The notes: generated by a model not told the origin, from the letters alone. DNA of 64,000 nucleotides from an uncultured Methylocystaceae bacterium (GCA_937870755.1 CALMZV010000068.1:45375-109374); one strand, 5' to 3'; counted from the stretch's first letter, positions 17,655 to 27,363 are shown. Translations and numbers: made by a program.

Positions 17655-18530
17655 TCAGACTTTTTTCGAGAGATAGGCGCCGAAGAGACCTTCGGGACGA
17701 ACCATCAGCACCGTCAGCAGCACCAGATAGGGCGCGGCGTCCTTCCAGCCTTCGGGCAGGTAGAAGCCCGCCAGCGACTCGATGACGCCGATGATGACGC
17801 CGCCGACGAGCGCGCCCGGAATGGAGCCGAACCCGCCGAGCACCGCGGCCGGAAACGCCTTCAGGCCCAGCGCCAGACCCACGTTGGAATGGATGAAGGT
17901 GATGGGGGCGAGCAGAATGCCCGCGCAGGTCGCCACCGCCGCCGCGATCGCCCAGACGAGCGAGACGACGCGCTTGACCGGAATGCCCATGTAATAGGCC
18001 GCCAGCATGTTCTCGGACGTGGCGCGCATGGCGGTTCCCAGCCGCGTCTTGTTGAAGAACAGGTAGAGCGCCACGCTGAGGATGAGGGTGGCGGCGATGA
18101 TCGACAGTTTGTCGTGCGCCAGCACCAGATCGCCCACTTTCAGCACGCCGTCGGAGAACGGCGTCTGGATTTTCAGGTCGTCCGTGCCCCAGATCATGCC
18201 CGCGACCGAGCGCAGGAAATACCCCAGCCCGATCGTCGCCATCACGATGGAGAACTGCGGATTGCCGAGAATGGGCCGCACGAGAATGCGCTCGCCGATC
18301 ATCGCGACGATCGCCATCGACAGCACCGACAGCAGGAAGCCCAGCCAGTAGTTGAGGCCCGACATCGCGATGAAGGTGAACGCGAAGAAGCCGCCGAGCA
18401 TCATCAGATCGCCCTGGGCGAAATTGACGACCTCGGTCGCCTTGTAGATGAGCACGAAGCCGAGCGCGATGAGTCCGTAGACGCAGCCGAGCGCAATCCC
18501 GCTAACGGTCTGCTGAACGAGATCCAGCAT
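17655..18530 (-). CDS. livH: Branched-chain-type ABC transporter permease LivH
   Basis: The 291-residue permease has the LivH N-terminus QQTVSGIALGCVYGLIALGF and the VVNFAQGDLMMLG motif, with eight or so hydrophobic segments and the loop GTAMRATSENMLAAYYMGI. It forms the import channel with LivM. It is the first gene of the liv operon; 231 bp of non-coding sequence lie upstream, where the operon promoter should be. GGGAGG lies about 10 bases before the ATG. Confidence 0.95.
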   Translation of the reverse strand: MLDLVQQTVSGIALGCVYGLIALGFVLIYKATEVVNFAQGDLMMLGGFFAFTFIAMSGLNYWLGFLLSVLSMAIVAMIGERILVRPILGNPQFSIVMATIGLGYFLRSVAGMIWGTDDLKIQTPFSDGVLKVGDLVLAHDKLSIIAATLILSVALYLFFNKTRLGTAMRATSENMLAAYYMGIPVKRVVSLVWAIAAAVATCAGILLAPITFIHSNVGLALGLKAFPAAVLGGFGSIPGALVGGVIIGVIESLAGFYLPEGWKDAAPYLVLLTVLMVRPEGLFGAYLSKKV

Positions 18531-18761
18531 CCCTCAAAATCCTCCCCGTCCGGCGCAGGCGCCGAAATTCCTCAAGACCCGGATCGAGGCCGGGCGTTCG
18601 TTCTTGCGCCCTCCGGCCCGCAACGTGCGGAGCGTCGGGCGGCGCTGTGCGGTCCACAAGATGGTCCGACAATTGACCTATACTGCGTTGCCTCTTCGGC
18701 CGGCGCAAGAGGCGATCTGAGGCGCCCTCAAATTTTTCCACGGCGGCGGGAGCGCGCGGGA

Positions 18762-19172
18762 TCAGCCGATCCGGCGGCCCTGCGCATCGACGATCGGCTG
18801 ACCATCTTCCTTCGCGAAGGGGCCGGGCGGCGCGCTGTCGATCAGATCGAGCACGGTTTCGCTCGGCCGGCAAAGCCGCACGCCTTTCGCCGTGCACACG
18901 AAAGGCCGCTCGACCAGCGCCGGATCGGCCACCATCGCGGCCAGGATCGTTTCGTCGTCGGCCTCGGCCAGCGCCTGCGCCTTCGCGTTCTTCGTGCGCA
19001 TGGCCTGTCGCGGCGAAAGGCCGGCCGCCGCGAACAGGCCGAGCAATTGCGCGCGCGTCCAGCCGGTCTCCAGATATTCGATCACGTGCGGGCGATAGCC
19101 CGCGGCCTCCACGATCTTGAGCACGTTGCGAGACGTGCCGCAGGCCGGATTGTGGTGAATGACGACGTCCAA
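18762..19172 (-). CDS. arsC: ArsC-family arsenate reductase-like protein (TTG start)
   Basis: The 136-residue protein has the glutaredoxin-linked ArsC motif HNPACGTSRN with the active cysteine at position 11, and ends with a region (PSETVLDLID) matching the arsenate-binding half of the family. ArsC reduces arsenate to arsenite with glutathione/glutaredoxin. The start is TTG, 9 bp after the DUF1850 stop, with GAGGGG at good spacing. No arsR, arsB or acr3 gene is nearby; instead it is the last gene of a TAXI-TRAP run. It may be a general thiol reductase of the ArsC/Spx fold rather than a dedicated arsenic gene. Confidence 0.87.
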   Translation of the reverse strand: MDVVIHHNPACGTSRNVLKIVEAAGYRPHVIEYLETGWTRAQLLGLFAAAGLSPRQAMRTKNAKAQALAEADDETILAAMVADPALVERPFVCTAKGVRLCRPSETVLDLIDSAPPGPFAKEDGQPIVDAQGRRIG

Positions 19173-19181
19173 GGCTGCCCC

Positions 19182-19538
19182 TCACGAACACGGTTTCAGA
19201 AACACCGGATCGGCGCCGCCGGCAAGCGCGGCCGCCTCGCGGCAGGCGCCGCGCGCGCAGATCGTCCAGTCGCCGGCGGCGCCCGATCGCCGCAGCGTGA
19301 CGCGCACTTGCGGCGGCAGACGCGGCGTCCAGGCCCAGAAGCGGCCCTCGCGTCGCGCGTCCGGCGGCGGCTCCATGCCGGCGCCCGTTCCCTCCACGCG
19401 CGCCCGCGCCAGCACAAGGCCGTCGGGCGTCGCGCGCCACGTTTCCTCCCACATGGTCTTTTCCACCGAATGACGCCACGCGAGCGTGATGTCGTCGCCG
19501 AGCGCGATCAGCGCCGCGCCGACCGCCAGGCAGATCAC
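19182..19538 (-). CDS. DUF1850 protein linked to TAXI-TRAP transporter
   Basis: The 118-residue protein matches DUF1850: ITLAWRHSVEKTMWEETW, then GTGAGMEPPPDARREGRFW and DWTICARGACREA. It begins with a hydrophobic stretch (VICLAVGAALIALG) that could be a signal or anchor, so it probably faces the periplasm. The GTG start overlaps the TRAP permease stop by four bases. DUF1850 genes occur next to TRAP 4TM/12TM fusion permeases with TAXI receptors; their role is not established. Confidence 0.85.
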   Translation of the reverse strand: MICLAVGAALIALGDDITLAWRHSVEKTMWEETWRATPDGLVLARARVEGTGAGMEPPPDARREGRFWAWTPRLPPQVRVTLRRSGAAGDWTICARGACREAAALAGGADPVFLKPCS

Positions 19539-21808
19539 GCCGCGGCCATGCGGCGCACACGCAACACATGCGCGCCGATGACGAGCGCGGCGAGCGCCAG
19601 GCCGATTTCGTCGGTCAGGGGAATGGCCGCGACCAGAAACGCAGCCGCCGCCAGACACAGCGCGCGCTCCCATAAGGTCAGGTCGCGCAGCATGTAGCCG
19701 ATGAAACCCGCGCCCCACAGGCAGATCGCCAGCGCCGCCTTGGCGACGATCCACACGACCGCGAGCGCATAGGCCAGGCCGTCCACGCCCTTCACCGGTT
19801 GCAGCATCAGCGCGGGGTCGTAGACCGCCATGAACGGAATGACGAAACCGGCGATGGCGATGCGCACCGCCTCGAACCCGATCTTGAACCCGGATTCGCG
19901 CGCGATCGGCGCCGCGGCGAACGCCGCCAGCGCCACCGGCGGCGTGAGATCGGCCATGATGCCGAAGTAGAACACGAACATGTGGCTGACAATCAGCGGC
20001 ACGCCGAGTTTGAGCAGAATGGGCGCTGCGATCGAGGATGTGATGATGTAGTTGGGAATGGTCGGAATGCCCATGCCGAGAATGAGGCTGACCAGCATCG
20101 TCAGCGCGAGGGCCAGAAACAGGCTTTTTTCACCGACCGACACCACCGCGGCGCCGAAAATCGTGCCGACGCCCGTCAGCGTCATGGCGCCGATGACGAT
20201 GCCGACAACCGCGCAGGCGATGCCGACCGGAACCGCCTGCCGCGCGCCTTCCGCCAGCGCGTCGCGACAGATGGCGAGTGTTTCGCGCCCGCCCTGCACG
20301 AACAGGTTCCAGACGATCAGCGCCGCGATCAGCGCGACGATGACGAGCACCCCGTACCGGAAGAACGCCGAGCACAACAGGCCGAGCCCGACCCAGAACA
20401 CGAGGCGCAGCGCGGCCGAGCCGAGACCGAGCGCGATCGAAGAGCCCAGAATGAGCAGCACCGTCAGCGCCAGTCCGATCGAGCCGGAAAACAGCGGCGT
20501 GAAACCGGCGAACAACAGATAGACCAGGACGACGAGCGGAATGATGAGATGCCATTTACGCATCAGCGCACGGCCGGCGTTTGGCAGTTCGCTGCTCGGC
20601 AGGCCGACCAGCCCGCGTTTGCCCGCTTCCAGATGCACGGCGAGGAAGGCCGCGAAATAATAGAGGATGGCGGGAATGACCGCCGCCTGCACGATCGCCG
20701 CGTAAGGCACGTCGATCGTTTCGGCCATGATGAAGGCGACGGCGCCCATCACCGGCGGCATGATCTGTCCGCCCATCGAGGCGGTGGCCTCCACGCCGCC
20801 GGCGAACGCCGCGCGATAGCCGTAGCGTTTCATCAGCGGAATGGTGAACTGCCCGGTCGAAACCACGTTGGCCACGCCGGAACCCGAGATCGTGCCCATC
20901 AGGCCGGAAGAGAACACAGCCACCTTCGCAGGTCCGCCGCGCGCCGAGCCGAACAGGCCCATCGCCACATCCGTGAACAACTGGATCATGCCCGCGCGTT
21001 CGAGAAAGGCGCCGAACAGCACGAACAGGAAGATGAACGTCGCGGACACGCCGGTCGGCGTCGCGTAGACGCCTTCCGTGCCGAACGCCATCTGGTCGAT
21101 CACCTGTTCGAAACTGTAGCCGCGATGGTTGAGCGGCGCGGGCAGATACTGGCCGAACAGGCAATAGGCGAGAAAAAGGCCGGACACGATCGGCAGCGCC
21201 GGCCCCATGAAGCGCCACGCCAGCACGAACAGCACGCCGAGCGCGACGACCCCGACGACGAGATCGAGCTGGTTGATGTCGCCCGCGCGCGTCAGCAGGT
21301 CCTTGTAGAAATGCCATTGATAGAGCGCGACCAGCGCGCCGAGCACGGCGATGGCGAGCGAAAGAGCCTTGGCCAGCCGCGTGTCCGACCGGTGCGCATA
21401 GAGCAGTCCGCCGGCGACGACGCAGAGATAGCCGACATGCAGCGCGCGCAGCACCTGGTTCGGCAGCGAGCCTTCGAACCGCGCGATCAGCTCGACCGCA
21501 ACCATCAGCGGCGCCCAGGCCAGCGCCGCCGGCCATGCGTCCGCGCCGCGCATCGCGCGCGACACGATGAAGCCGAGCCAGCCGATCATCGCCAGCCGCA
21601 GCGCGTCGACCAGCGTCATGTCGCTGCCCGCAAGGGCGGCGATCTTCGCGCCGAGCGGCAGGTTGAAGGCGGTGGCGATCTGAAACAGCGAGAACGAAAC
21701 CGCGATCCAGAACAAGGCGTCGCCGGCCCGGCCGGGTCCGAAACCGGCCGGCAGTCCGTGTTCGGGATCGACGAGCGCCGGATCGGACGCCGGGGAGGAA
21801 GCGGACAT
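19535..21808 (-). CDS. TRAP transporter permease, fused 4TM/12TM (TAXI type)
   Basis: The 757-residue polytopic protein fuses the small (DctQ-like) and large (DctM-like) TRAP subunits, as is usual for TAXI systems. The DctM part contains FGAFLERAGMIQLFTDVAMG, GSGVANVVSTGQFTIPLMKR and MGIPTIPNYIITSSIAAP. These correspond to the substrate- and sodium-site hairpins. It would import a carboxylate or amino acid using the sodium gradient and the TAXI receptor encoded 11 bp upstream. Very hydrophobic throughout; the start at 21808 is preceded by a purine-rich region. Confidence 0.95.
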   Translation of the reverse strand: MSASSPASDPALVDPEHGLPAGFGPGRAGDALFWIAVSFSLFQIATAFNLPLGAKIAALAGSDMTLVDALRLAMIGWLGFIVSRAMRGADAWPAALAWAPLMVAVELIARFEGSLPNQVLRALHVGYLCVVAGGLLYAHRSDTRLAKALSLAIAVLGALVALYQWHFYKDLLTRAGDINQLDLVVGVVALGVLFVLAWRFMGPALPIVSGLFLAYCLFGQYLPAPLNHRGYSFEQVIDQMAFGTEGVYATPTGVSATFIFLFVLFGAFLERAGMIQLFTDVAMGLFGSARGGPAKVAVFSSGLMGTISGSGVANVVSTGQFTIPLMKRYGYRAAFAGGVEATASMGGQIMPPVMGAVAFIMAETIDVPYAAIVQAAVIPAILYYFAAFLAVHLEAGKRGLVGLPSSELPNAGRALMRKWHLIIPLVVLVYLLFAGFTPLFSGSIGLALTVLLILGSSIALGLGSAALRLVFWVGLGLLCSAFFRYGVLVIVALIAALIVWNLFVQGGRETLAICRDALAEGARQAVPVGIACAVVGIVIGAMTLTGVGTIFGAAVVSVGEKSLFLALALTMLVSLILGMGIPTIPNYIITSSIAAPILLKLGVPLIVSHMFVFYFGIMADLTPPVALAAFAAAPIARESGFKIGFEAVRIAIAGFVIPFMAVYDPALMLQPVKGVDGLAYALAVVWIVAKAALAICLWGAGFIGYMLRDLTLWERALCLAAAAFLVAAIPLTDEIGLALAALVIGAHVLRVRRMAAA

Positions 21809-21819
21809 CGACGCGCCCG

Positions 21820-22788
21820 TTACGGCAGTTTCAGGCCTTTTTCCTTGTAATAGCGCGCTGCGCCGGCATGCAGCGGCACGGGCATGCCGTCGAGCGCGCT
21901 TTCGAGCTTCACGCCGCGCCCGGCCGCATGTGCGGCGGCCAGCGCATCGAGATTCTCGTACATGGATTTTGTCATCTGGTAGATCGTCTCATCCTTCACC
22001 CCCTCGTGCGTGACGAGGTAATTGACGACCGCCGCCGTCGGCACGGACTGCGTCTGCCCGGTATAGGTGTTGGCCGGAACGCTCACCGCGACGAACGGCG
22101 GCCCGGCCTTGGCGACGACGTCGGCCGGCACGCTCACGACGACGATCTCGACGGAGGCGGCGAGGTCGCGGATGGAGGCGACGCCGAGCCCCGCCGATTG
22201 CAGCGTGGCGTCGAGCTGGCGGTTCTTCACCAGTTCCACCGATTCGGCGAACGGCAGATATTCCACCTTGCCCAGGTCCTTGTAGGAGAGACCCGCGGCC
22301 TTGAGGATTTCGCGCGCGTTGAGTTCGGTGCCCGATTTCGGCGCGCCGACCGAGAGGCGCTTGCCCTTCAGATCGGCGAGCGTGCGGATGCCGCTGTCTT
22401 TGGCGGCGACGATCTGGATGAAGTTGGGATAGACGGCGCTCACCCCGCGCAATTTTTTCAACGGCGCCTTGAACCCGGCCTCCTCGTCGCCCTTCCACGC
22501 CGCAATCAGCGAATCGCCGAGCGTGAAGGCTATTTCGCCTTTCCCCTGCTGCAGCAGGTTCAGGTTCTCGACGGAGGCCTTGGTCGCCTGCACGCTGGGA
22601 CGTGCGCCGGGAATCTTGTCCGCGTAGATTTTCGAGAGCGCGACGCCCATCGGATAATAGACGCCGGACGTGCCGCCGGTGAGGATGTTGATGAATTCCT
22701 CCGCGCGCGCGGGCGCGGCTGCGAGCGCGAGCGCGACGGCGGCGGCGGCGATGCGGCGCAAGGCGATGGTCGACGAAACCCTGATCAT
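21820..22788 (-). CDS. TAXI-family TRAP solute receptor
   Basis: The 322-residue periplasmic protein has a signal peptide (MIRVSSTIALRRIAAAAVAL, cleaved near ARAE). The TAXI signature INILTGGTSGVYYPMGVAL follows at once, and DLKGKRLSVGAPKSGTELN comes later. It binds the solute and docks with the fused permease. TAXI ligands described in the family include glutamate and other organic acids; this one is unknown. The ATG at 22788 is chosen because it starts the signal peptide. The gene is first of TAXI-TRAP-DUF1850-ArsC and lies 107 bp downstream of the TonB receptor gene on the same strand. Confidence 0.94.
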   Translation of the reverse strand: MIRVSSTIALRRIAAAAVALALAAAPARAEEFINILTGGTSGVYYPMGVALSKIYADKIPGARPSVQATKASVENLNLLQQGKGEIAFTLGDSLIAAWKGDEEAGFKAPLKKLRGVSAVYPNFIQIVAAKDSGIRTLADLKGKRLSVGAPKSGTELNAREILKAAGLSYKDLGKVEYLPFAESVELVKNRQLDATLQSAGLGVASIRDLAASVEIVVVSVPADVVAKAGPPFVAVSVPANTYTGQTQSVPTAAVVNYLVTHEGVKDETIYQMTKSMYENLDALAAAHAAGRGVKLESALDGMPVPLHAGAARYYKEKGLKLP

Positions 22789-22855
22789 AGAAACGCGCTC
22801 CCTCGGTTCCCGCGCCCGCGTCGCCACGGGCGTATTGCGGGCAGCTTGGGAGCGC

Positions 22856-22886
22856 GGCCCGCGCCTCGTCAAGAGCGGGCGCGGCC
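22856..22886 (-). other. GC-rich hairpin between receptor gene and TAXI gene
   Basis: GGCCGCGCC and GGCGCGGGCC pair with one bulge around a 12-base loop, just after the receptor stop at 22896. No T-run follows on the minus strand, so it may attenuate rather than fully stop transcription. Confidence 0.4.
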
Positions 22887-22895
22887 CGGCGCGAT

Positions 22896-24974
22896 CTAGA
22901 ACGACAGCCGAACGCCGCCGAAACCCGAGACGCCGGGGCCGAGATAGCCGATCGGCGTCTCGTATCGCTTGTTGAAAAGGTTGTCGACGCGCGCGAACGC
23001 GGTCACGCCCTCGGCCGCCTCGTACTCTGCCGCCAGATTGACGAGCATATGCGCCGGCGCCTTCACGCGCGTGAAAGCGATGCGGTCGAAGTCGACCCAG
23101 CCGCCGACGCGCACGAGCGTGGCCGACAGGCTCAGCTTCTCCATCGGCCGCCATGTCGCCTGCACGCTCGCCTTGCTGCGCGGCCGGCGCAGGAGGTCGG
23201 GCTGCGGCGTGCCTTCCGCCGCCTGCCGGAGCGCCTCGGCCAGATAGCCGGCGGCGGTCGCGATGGACGTGGCGTCGCGCGCGATCGTGTAGGTGTAGTC
23301 AGCGCGCAGCGAGAACTCGGGCGTCAGGTTGAGCGCGGCGAACGCCTCGAAACCGTAGGTCTTCGCGCTGCCGATGTTGGAGAGCGTCTGCTCGAACACG
23401 AACGGCGCGCTCGGCGGCAATGTCGCGATCTGAATGAGATTGCGGATGGTGTTGCGGAAATAGGTCGCGCCGAACCGCACGCGGTCGTCGAACAGGGGTT
23501 GTTCGAACCCGATGTCGAAGCCGCGCGATTCCTCCGGCCGCAGGTTGGGATTGGCGTAGAAATTGTAGAACGGGCTGAAATACGAAGCGTAGAGCTGCGA
23601 GAGCGTCGGCGCCTTGAAGCCCGTGCCGTAGCTGGCCTTCAGCACGGTCCCGGCGACCGGAACGTGGAACGCGGGGGCGATGCGCCAGGACGTATGGGCG
23701 CCGAATGCATCGTGCCGGTCGTGGCGCACGTTGGCCGCGATGAAGAACCGGTCGGCGATGCGGCCCGTATATTGCGCAAACAATCCCGTATTGCCGGTGC
23801 GTCCGCGCGCCGCCGTCTGCGTCTCCGGATCGAACGCGGGCGCATCGAACGTTTCGATCTGCCGCTCCACGCCGGCCATCACGCGATGGTCGGGCGTGAT
23901 CGCGAATTCCGAACGCCAGTCGAACTTCGTGCGCGCGCCGACATAGAGATTGGGCGCGATCGGTCCGAACACGGTTTCCGGCGAACTTGTCCAACCGCGC
24001 GTGTTGAAGCGCGACACGCCGAACACATGTTTCAGCCGGCCCTCCAGCATCGTCCACTCGCCTTCCAGGCGGCCTTGGAAATGCCGGTCGTTGGTGAAGG
24101 ACTGGCGCGTGGCGAGCGCGTTCGGCAGATAGGGAAACCACAGATTGGCGTCGGTGTAGCGCGCCGTCGCGTTGATGCGGAACCGGTCGCTCACCTGCAC
24201 GCCGATCCTGGCCGAGCCGGTGGCGTTGTTGAAGACGTTGGGCGCGTCCGCGCCCGGCGAGGCGAAGACAGGCGCGCCGTTCGGCGGAAAAAAGACCGAC
24301 GGCGTCGCGCGCACCGCATTGGCGCCGATCCGCGACAGCGAGAACGAATAATCGACAGCCTCGTGCGCGCCCGACAGCCGCGCGGCCAGGTTCAGCGCCC
24401 CGAACGAGCCCGCTTCGCTCGTCAGCGAAACCTTCGGCCGGCCCTGTCCGCGCTTCGTGGAAATGGCGATCACGCCGCCGATCGAATCCGATCCGTAGAG
24501 ACCGCCCTGCGGCCCGCGCAGAATTTCGATCCGCTCGATGTCGCTGGTCAGGATTTTCGACAGATCGACCGCCCCGGTCGCGGAGCTGGGGTCGCTGGCG
24601 TCCACGCCGTCGATGAAGACTTTCACATGGTTCGAATTGGTCCCCCGCATGAACGCGGAGGCGATCCCGCCCGGCCCGCCGGACTGCACGACATGCAGGC
24701 CGGGGACCGTCTGCAATGCCTCCGGCGCCGTGCGCCGCTGCGTGCGCTGAAGCTGCTCGCCGGTGATGACGGTGACCGAACTGCCGGTTTCGCTGGTCGG
24801 CGTCGGCGCGGCGTTGGCGACCACGTTGATTTCCGGCAGCGTCTCGACCGGCCCGCGCGGCGCTGTCTGGGCGTGCGCGGGCAGGAGCGCCGGCAGGGGC
24901 GCTGGCAGGAGCGCGAAAGCGGAAACGGACCCGGCGAGCGCGGCCCGCCGGAAGCAAGCGGAGGGGGAAAACAT
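22896..24974 (-). CDS. btuB: TonB-dependent outer-membrane receptor, BtuB-like (vitamin B12)
   Basis: The 692-residue receptor has a signal peptide (residues 1 to about 35, ending HAQ) and a TonB-box/plug region. That region holds LPEINVVANAAP, SVTVITGEQLQ, VFIDGVDASDP and RIEILRGPQGGLYGSDSIGG. A 22-strand-type barrel follows, ending in a terminal Phe (GGVRLSF). The plug loop with the short FIDGVD/SKILTSDIERIE pattern is BtuB-like. The cobalamin riboswitch in its leader makes corrinoid uptake the best assignment. The ATG at 24974 starts the signal peptide; the in-frame sequence upstream lies in the leader RNA. No btuCDF genes are in the window. Confidence 0.92.
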   Translation of the reverse strand: MFSPSACFRRAALAGSVSAFALLPAPLPALLPAHAQTAPRGPVETLPEINVVANAAPTPTSETGSSVTVITGEQLQRTQRRTAPEALQTVPGLHVVQSGGPGGIASAFMRGTNSNHVKVFIDGVDASDPSSATGAVDLSKILTSDIERIEILRGPQGGLYGSDSIGGVIAISTKRGQGRPKVSLTSEAGSFGALNLAARLSGAHEAVDYSFSLSRIGANAVRATPSVFFPPNGAPVFASPGADAPNVFNNATGSARIGVQVSDRFRINATARYTDANLWFPYLPNALATRQSFTNDRHFQGRLEGEWTMLEGRLKHVFGVSRFNTRGWTSSPETVFGPIAPNLYVGARTKFDWRSEFAITPDHRVMAGVERQIETFDAPAFDPETQTAARGRTGNTGLFAQYTGRIADRFFIAANVRHDRHDAFGAHTSWRIAPAFHVPVAGTVLKASYGTGFKAPTLSQLYASYFSPFYNFYANPNLRPEESRGFDIGFEQPLFDDRVRFGATYFRNTIRNLIQIATLPPSAPFVFEQTLSNIGSAKTYGFEAFAALNLTPEFSLRADYTYTIARDATSIATAAGYLAEALRQAAEGTPQPDLLRRPRSKASVQATWRPMEKLSLSATLVRVGGWVDFDRIAFTRVKAPAHMLVNLAAEYEAAEGVTAFARVDNLFNKRYETPIGYLGPGVSGFGGVRLSF

Positions 24975-25100
24975 GAGAAAAAATCTCGCGGCAACGTGGA
25001 CCGTCACTGCGATCGGTTGAGCCCGCGGCGTCGAAATCGCCGCCACGGACCTTCGCCGCCCCGGGCGCCCCGACCGGAACCATCGCGCGTGACCACGACT

Positions 25101-25286
25101 GACGGCAGGTCTCCTGGCTCGCAGGTCTTCGCTTTCGGCCGCCTTCCCGGGGGTCGCCCCCAGTGGCGTGATGGCCGCAGGCTCGCTGCTTACAGTTGCG
25201 GGGGCAGCCACGGCCTTGCGCCCGAAGGCGCGCACCGTGTTCCCGTTTTAAGCCCTCTCGGGCGCCGTCGCGGGGATGAACACCGT
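25101..25286 (-). promoter_or_regulatory. Cobalamin (AdoCbl) riboswitch
   Basis: The minus strand reads the classic elements in order. GGGAACACGGTG comes first, then GCCGTGGCTGCCCCCGCAAC with TGTAAGC. The B12-box core follows as GCCACTGGGGGCGACCCCCG and GGGAAGGCGGC, and the 3' closing strand is GCGAAGACCTGCGAGCCAGG with AGACCTGCC. It lies about 125 bases before the receptor start, leaving room for an expression platform with GC-rich pairing. High adenosylcobalamin is expected to switch the receptor off. Confidence 0.95.
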
Positions 25287-25372
25287 TTCGCCGCAGCGAG
25301 TCAAGCGCGCGCCGGCTTGGACGCGGCCTGCCGGCTCAAGTAATCTGGGGTTTTCCAGTTCGACGGTCCGCC

Positions 25373-27337
25373 ATGCCGCTGCACCCAGCTCTGCCGTATC
25401 TGAAATCCGCCGAAAAGGGCAAGGTTGTCACGGCCGCCGATGCGGTGCGCCTCATCCACGACGGCGATACGGTGGCGACCGGCGGGTTCGTCGGCATAGG
25501 GTTTGCGGAAGAAATCGCCATTGCGCTGGAGCAGCGTTTTCTGGCGGAGAGCGCCCCGCGCGATCTGACCCTCGTCTATGCGGCCGGACAGGGCGACGGC
25601 AGGACGCGTGGCCTCAATCACCTTGGCCACGACGGGCTGGTCAAACGGATCATCGGCGGCCACTGGGGTCTCGTGCCCGCGCTGCAGAAACTCGCCGTCG
25701 AAAACCGCATCGAGGCCTACAACCTGCCGCAGGGCGTCATCTCGCATCTGTTCCGCGACATCGCGGCGCACAGGCCCGGCCATATCACCAGCGTGGGCCT
25801 CGACACGTTCGTCGATCCGCGCAACGGCGGCGGCAAGCTGAACGCGCGCACGAAGGAGGACGTGGTGGAGCTGATGCCGATCCACGGCGTCGACTACCTG
25901 TTCTATCCGGCCTTTCCGATCCATGTCGGAATCATCCGCGCCACCACCGGCGATCCCGACGGCAATCTGACGATGGAGAAGGAGGCGCTGACGCTCGAGG
26001 CGCTCGCCATCGCCATGGCGGCGCGCAATTCCGGCGGCATCGTCATCGCGCAGGTCGAGCGCGTGGCCGAGAGCGGCAGCCTCAATCCGCGCCAGGTGAA
26101 AGTGCCGGGCGTGCTCGTCGATTGCGTGGTCGTCGCGCGGCCCGAAAACCACTGGCAGACGTTCGCCACGCCCTACAACCCGGCCTACAGCGGCGAGATC
26201 CGCGTGCGCACGGCGTCGCTGCCGGCCATGCCCATGAGCGCGCGCAAGATCATCGCGCGGCGCGCGGCGCTGGAGTTGAAGGCCAACAGCGTGGTCAATC
26301 TCGGCATCGGCATGCCGGAGGGCGTGTCGGCGGTGTGCAACGAGGAGAAGATCGTCGATCTACTGACCATGACGGCCGAACCGGGCGTCATCGGCGGGGT
26401 GCCGGCGAGCGGGCTCGATTTCGGCGCCGCCTCCAACACGCAGGCCGTGCTCGACCAGCCCTACCAGTTCGATTTCTACGACGGCGGCGGCCTCGACATC
26501 GCCTTCCTGGGCCTCGCCCAGGCCGACCGGCGTGGCGATCTCAACGTCAGCCGGTTCGGGCCGCGGCTCGCCGGCGCCGGCGGCTTCATCAACATCAGCC
26601 AGAAGGCCAAGCGCGTGGTCTTCGTCGGCACGTTCACGGCCGAGGGGCTCGAGGTCGCCATCGAGGATGGCGGGCTGCGCATCCGCAAGGAAGGGTCCGC
26701 GCGCAAATTCGTGCATGCGGTCGAGCACCGCACCTTCTCCGGCCCGCATGCGGCCGCCAGCGGGCGCGGCGTGCTCTACGTCACCGAGCGCTGCGTATTC
26801 GCGCTGCGGCCGGAAGGGCTGGAGCTGATCGAGATCGCGCCGGGCATCGACGTTTCGCGCGACATTCTCGCCCATATGGACTTCGCGCCCATCGTGCACG
26901 GCGCTCCCGCGCTGATGGACGCGCGCATCTTCCGTGAAGGCCCGATGGGCCTGCGCGACGATCTCCTGAGCCTGCCGCTCGACCAGCGCTTCATGTTCGA
27001 CGCGGCGCGCGATACGCTGTTCATCAATCTGGAGCGGTTTTCGGTGCGCAGCCCCGCCGACATCGACGCGATCCGCCAGACGGTGGAGCGCAAGCTGTCG
27101 CCGCTCGGCCGCAAGGTGAAGGCCGTGGTCAACTACGATAATTTCGCCATCGCGCCGGAACTGCTCGACCCCTATTCGGCGATGGTGCGCGGCCTGATGG
27201 AACGGTTCTACACGCACGTGTCGCGCTATACGACGAGCGGTTTCCTGCGCATGAAACTGGGCGCGGCGTTGCAGCGGCGCGGCGTTTCGCCCCATATCTA
27301 TGAAAGCGCCGAGGAGGAGGCCGCAGCGGCTTCGTGA
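25373..27337 (+). CDS. Fused two-domain acyl-CoA:acetate/3-ketoacid CoA-transferase with C-terminal extension
   Basis: The 654-residue protein joins both family I CoA-transferase halves. The alpha half opens with [20 protein letters not shown], and the beta half begins near residue 300 with [17 protein letters not shown], where the catalytic Glu is expected. It resembles YdiF, which is about 530 residues; the extra 120 or so residues at the C-terminus (from about [12 protein letters not shown] to the end) are additional. It would exchange CoA between acetate and a short-chain acyl-CoA. It is the first gene of a run into the formate dehydrogenase operon, with only 26 bp to the chosen fdsG start. 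The ribosome site before the ATG is weak. Confidence 0.9.
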   Translation: MPLHPALPYLKSAEKGKVVTAADAVRLIHDGDTVATGGFVGIGFAEEIAIALEQRFLAESAPRDLTLVYAAGQGDGRTRGLNHLGHDGLVKRIIGGHWGLVPALQKLAVENRIEAYNLPQGVISHLFRDIAAHRPGHITSVGLDTFVDPRNGGGKLNARTKEDVVELMPIHGVDYLFYPAFPIHVGIIRATTGDPDGNLTMEKEALTLEALAIAMAARNSGGIVIAQVERVAESGSLNPRQVKVPGVLVDCVVVARPENHWQTFATPYNPAYSGEIRVRTASLPAMPMSARKIIARRAALELKANSVVNLGIGMPEGVSAVCNEEKIVDLLTMTAEPGVIGGVPASGLDFGAASNTQAVLDQPYQFDFYDGGGLDIAFLGLAQADRRGDLNVSRFGPRLAGAGGFINISQKAKRVVFVGTFTAEGLEVAIEDGGLRIRKEGSARKFVHAVEHRTFSGPHAAASGRGVLYVTERCVFALRPEGLELIEIAPGIDVSRDILAHMDFAPIVHGAPALMDARIFREGPMGLRDDLLSLPLDQRFMFDAARDTLFINLERFSVRSPADIDAIRQTVERKLSPLGRKVKAVVNYDNFAIAPELLDPYSAMVRGLMERFYTHVSRYTTSGFLRMKLGAALQRRGVSPHIYESAEEEAAAAS

Positions 27338-27363
27338 GCGAAGCGCGCGGCAGGGATCAGGAC

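Noticed and set aside
18531..18761. Sigma-70-like promoter upstream of livH on the minus strand
   Set aside because: TTGCGC and a TATA-like hexamer are present but spacing is about 18-19 and such matches are common; too weak to call.
27334..27363. GTG at 27334 as the fdsG start, overlapping the CoA-transferase stop
   Set aside because: Its upstream GGAGG is too far and the added ten residues are not typical; kept only as an alternative.
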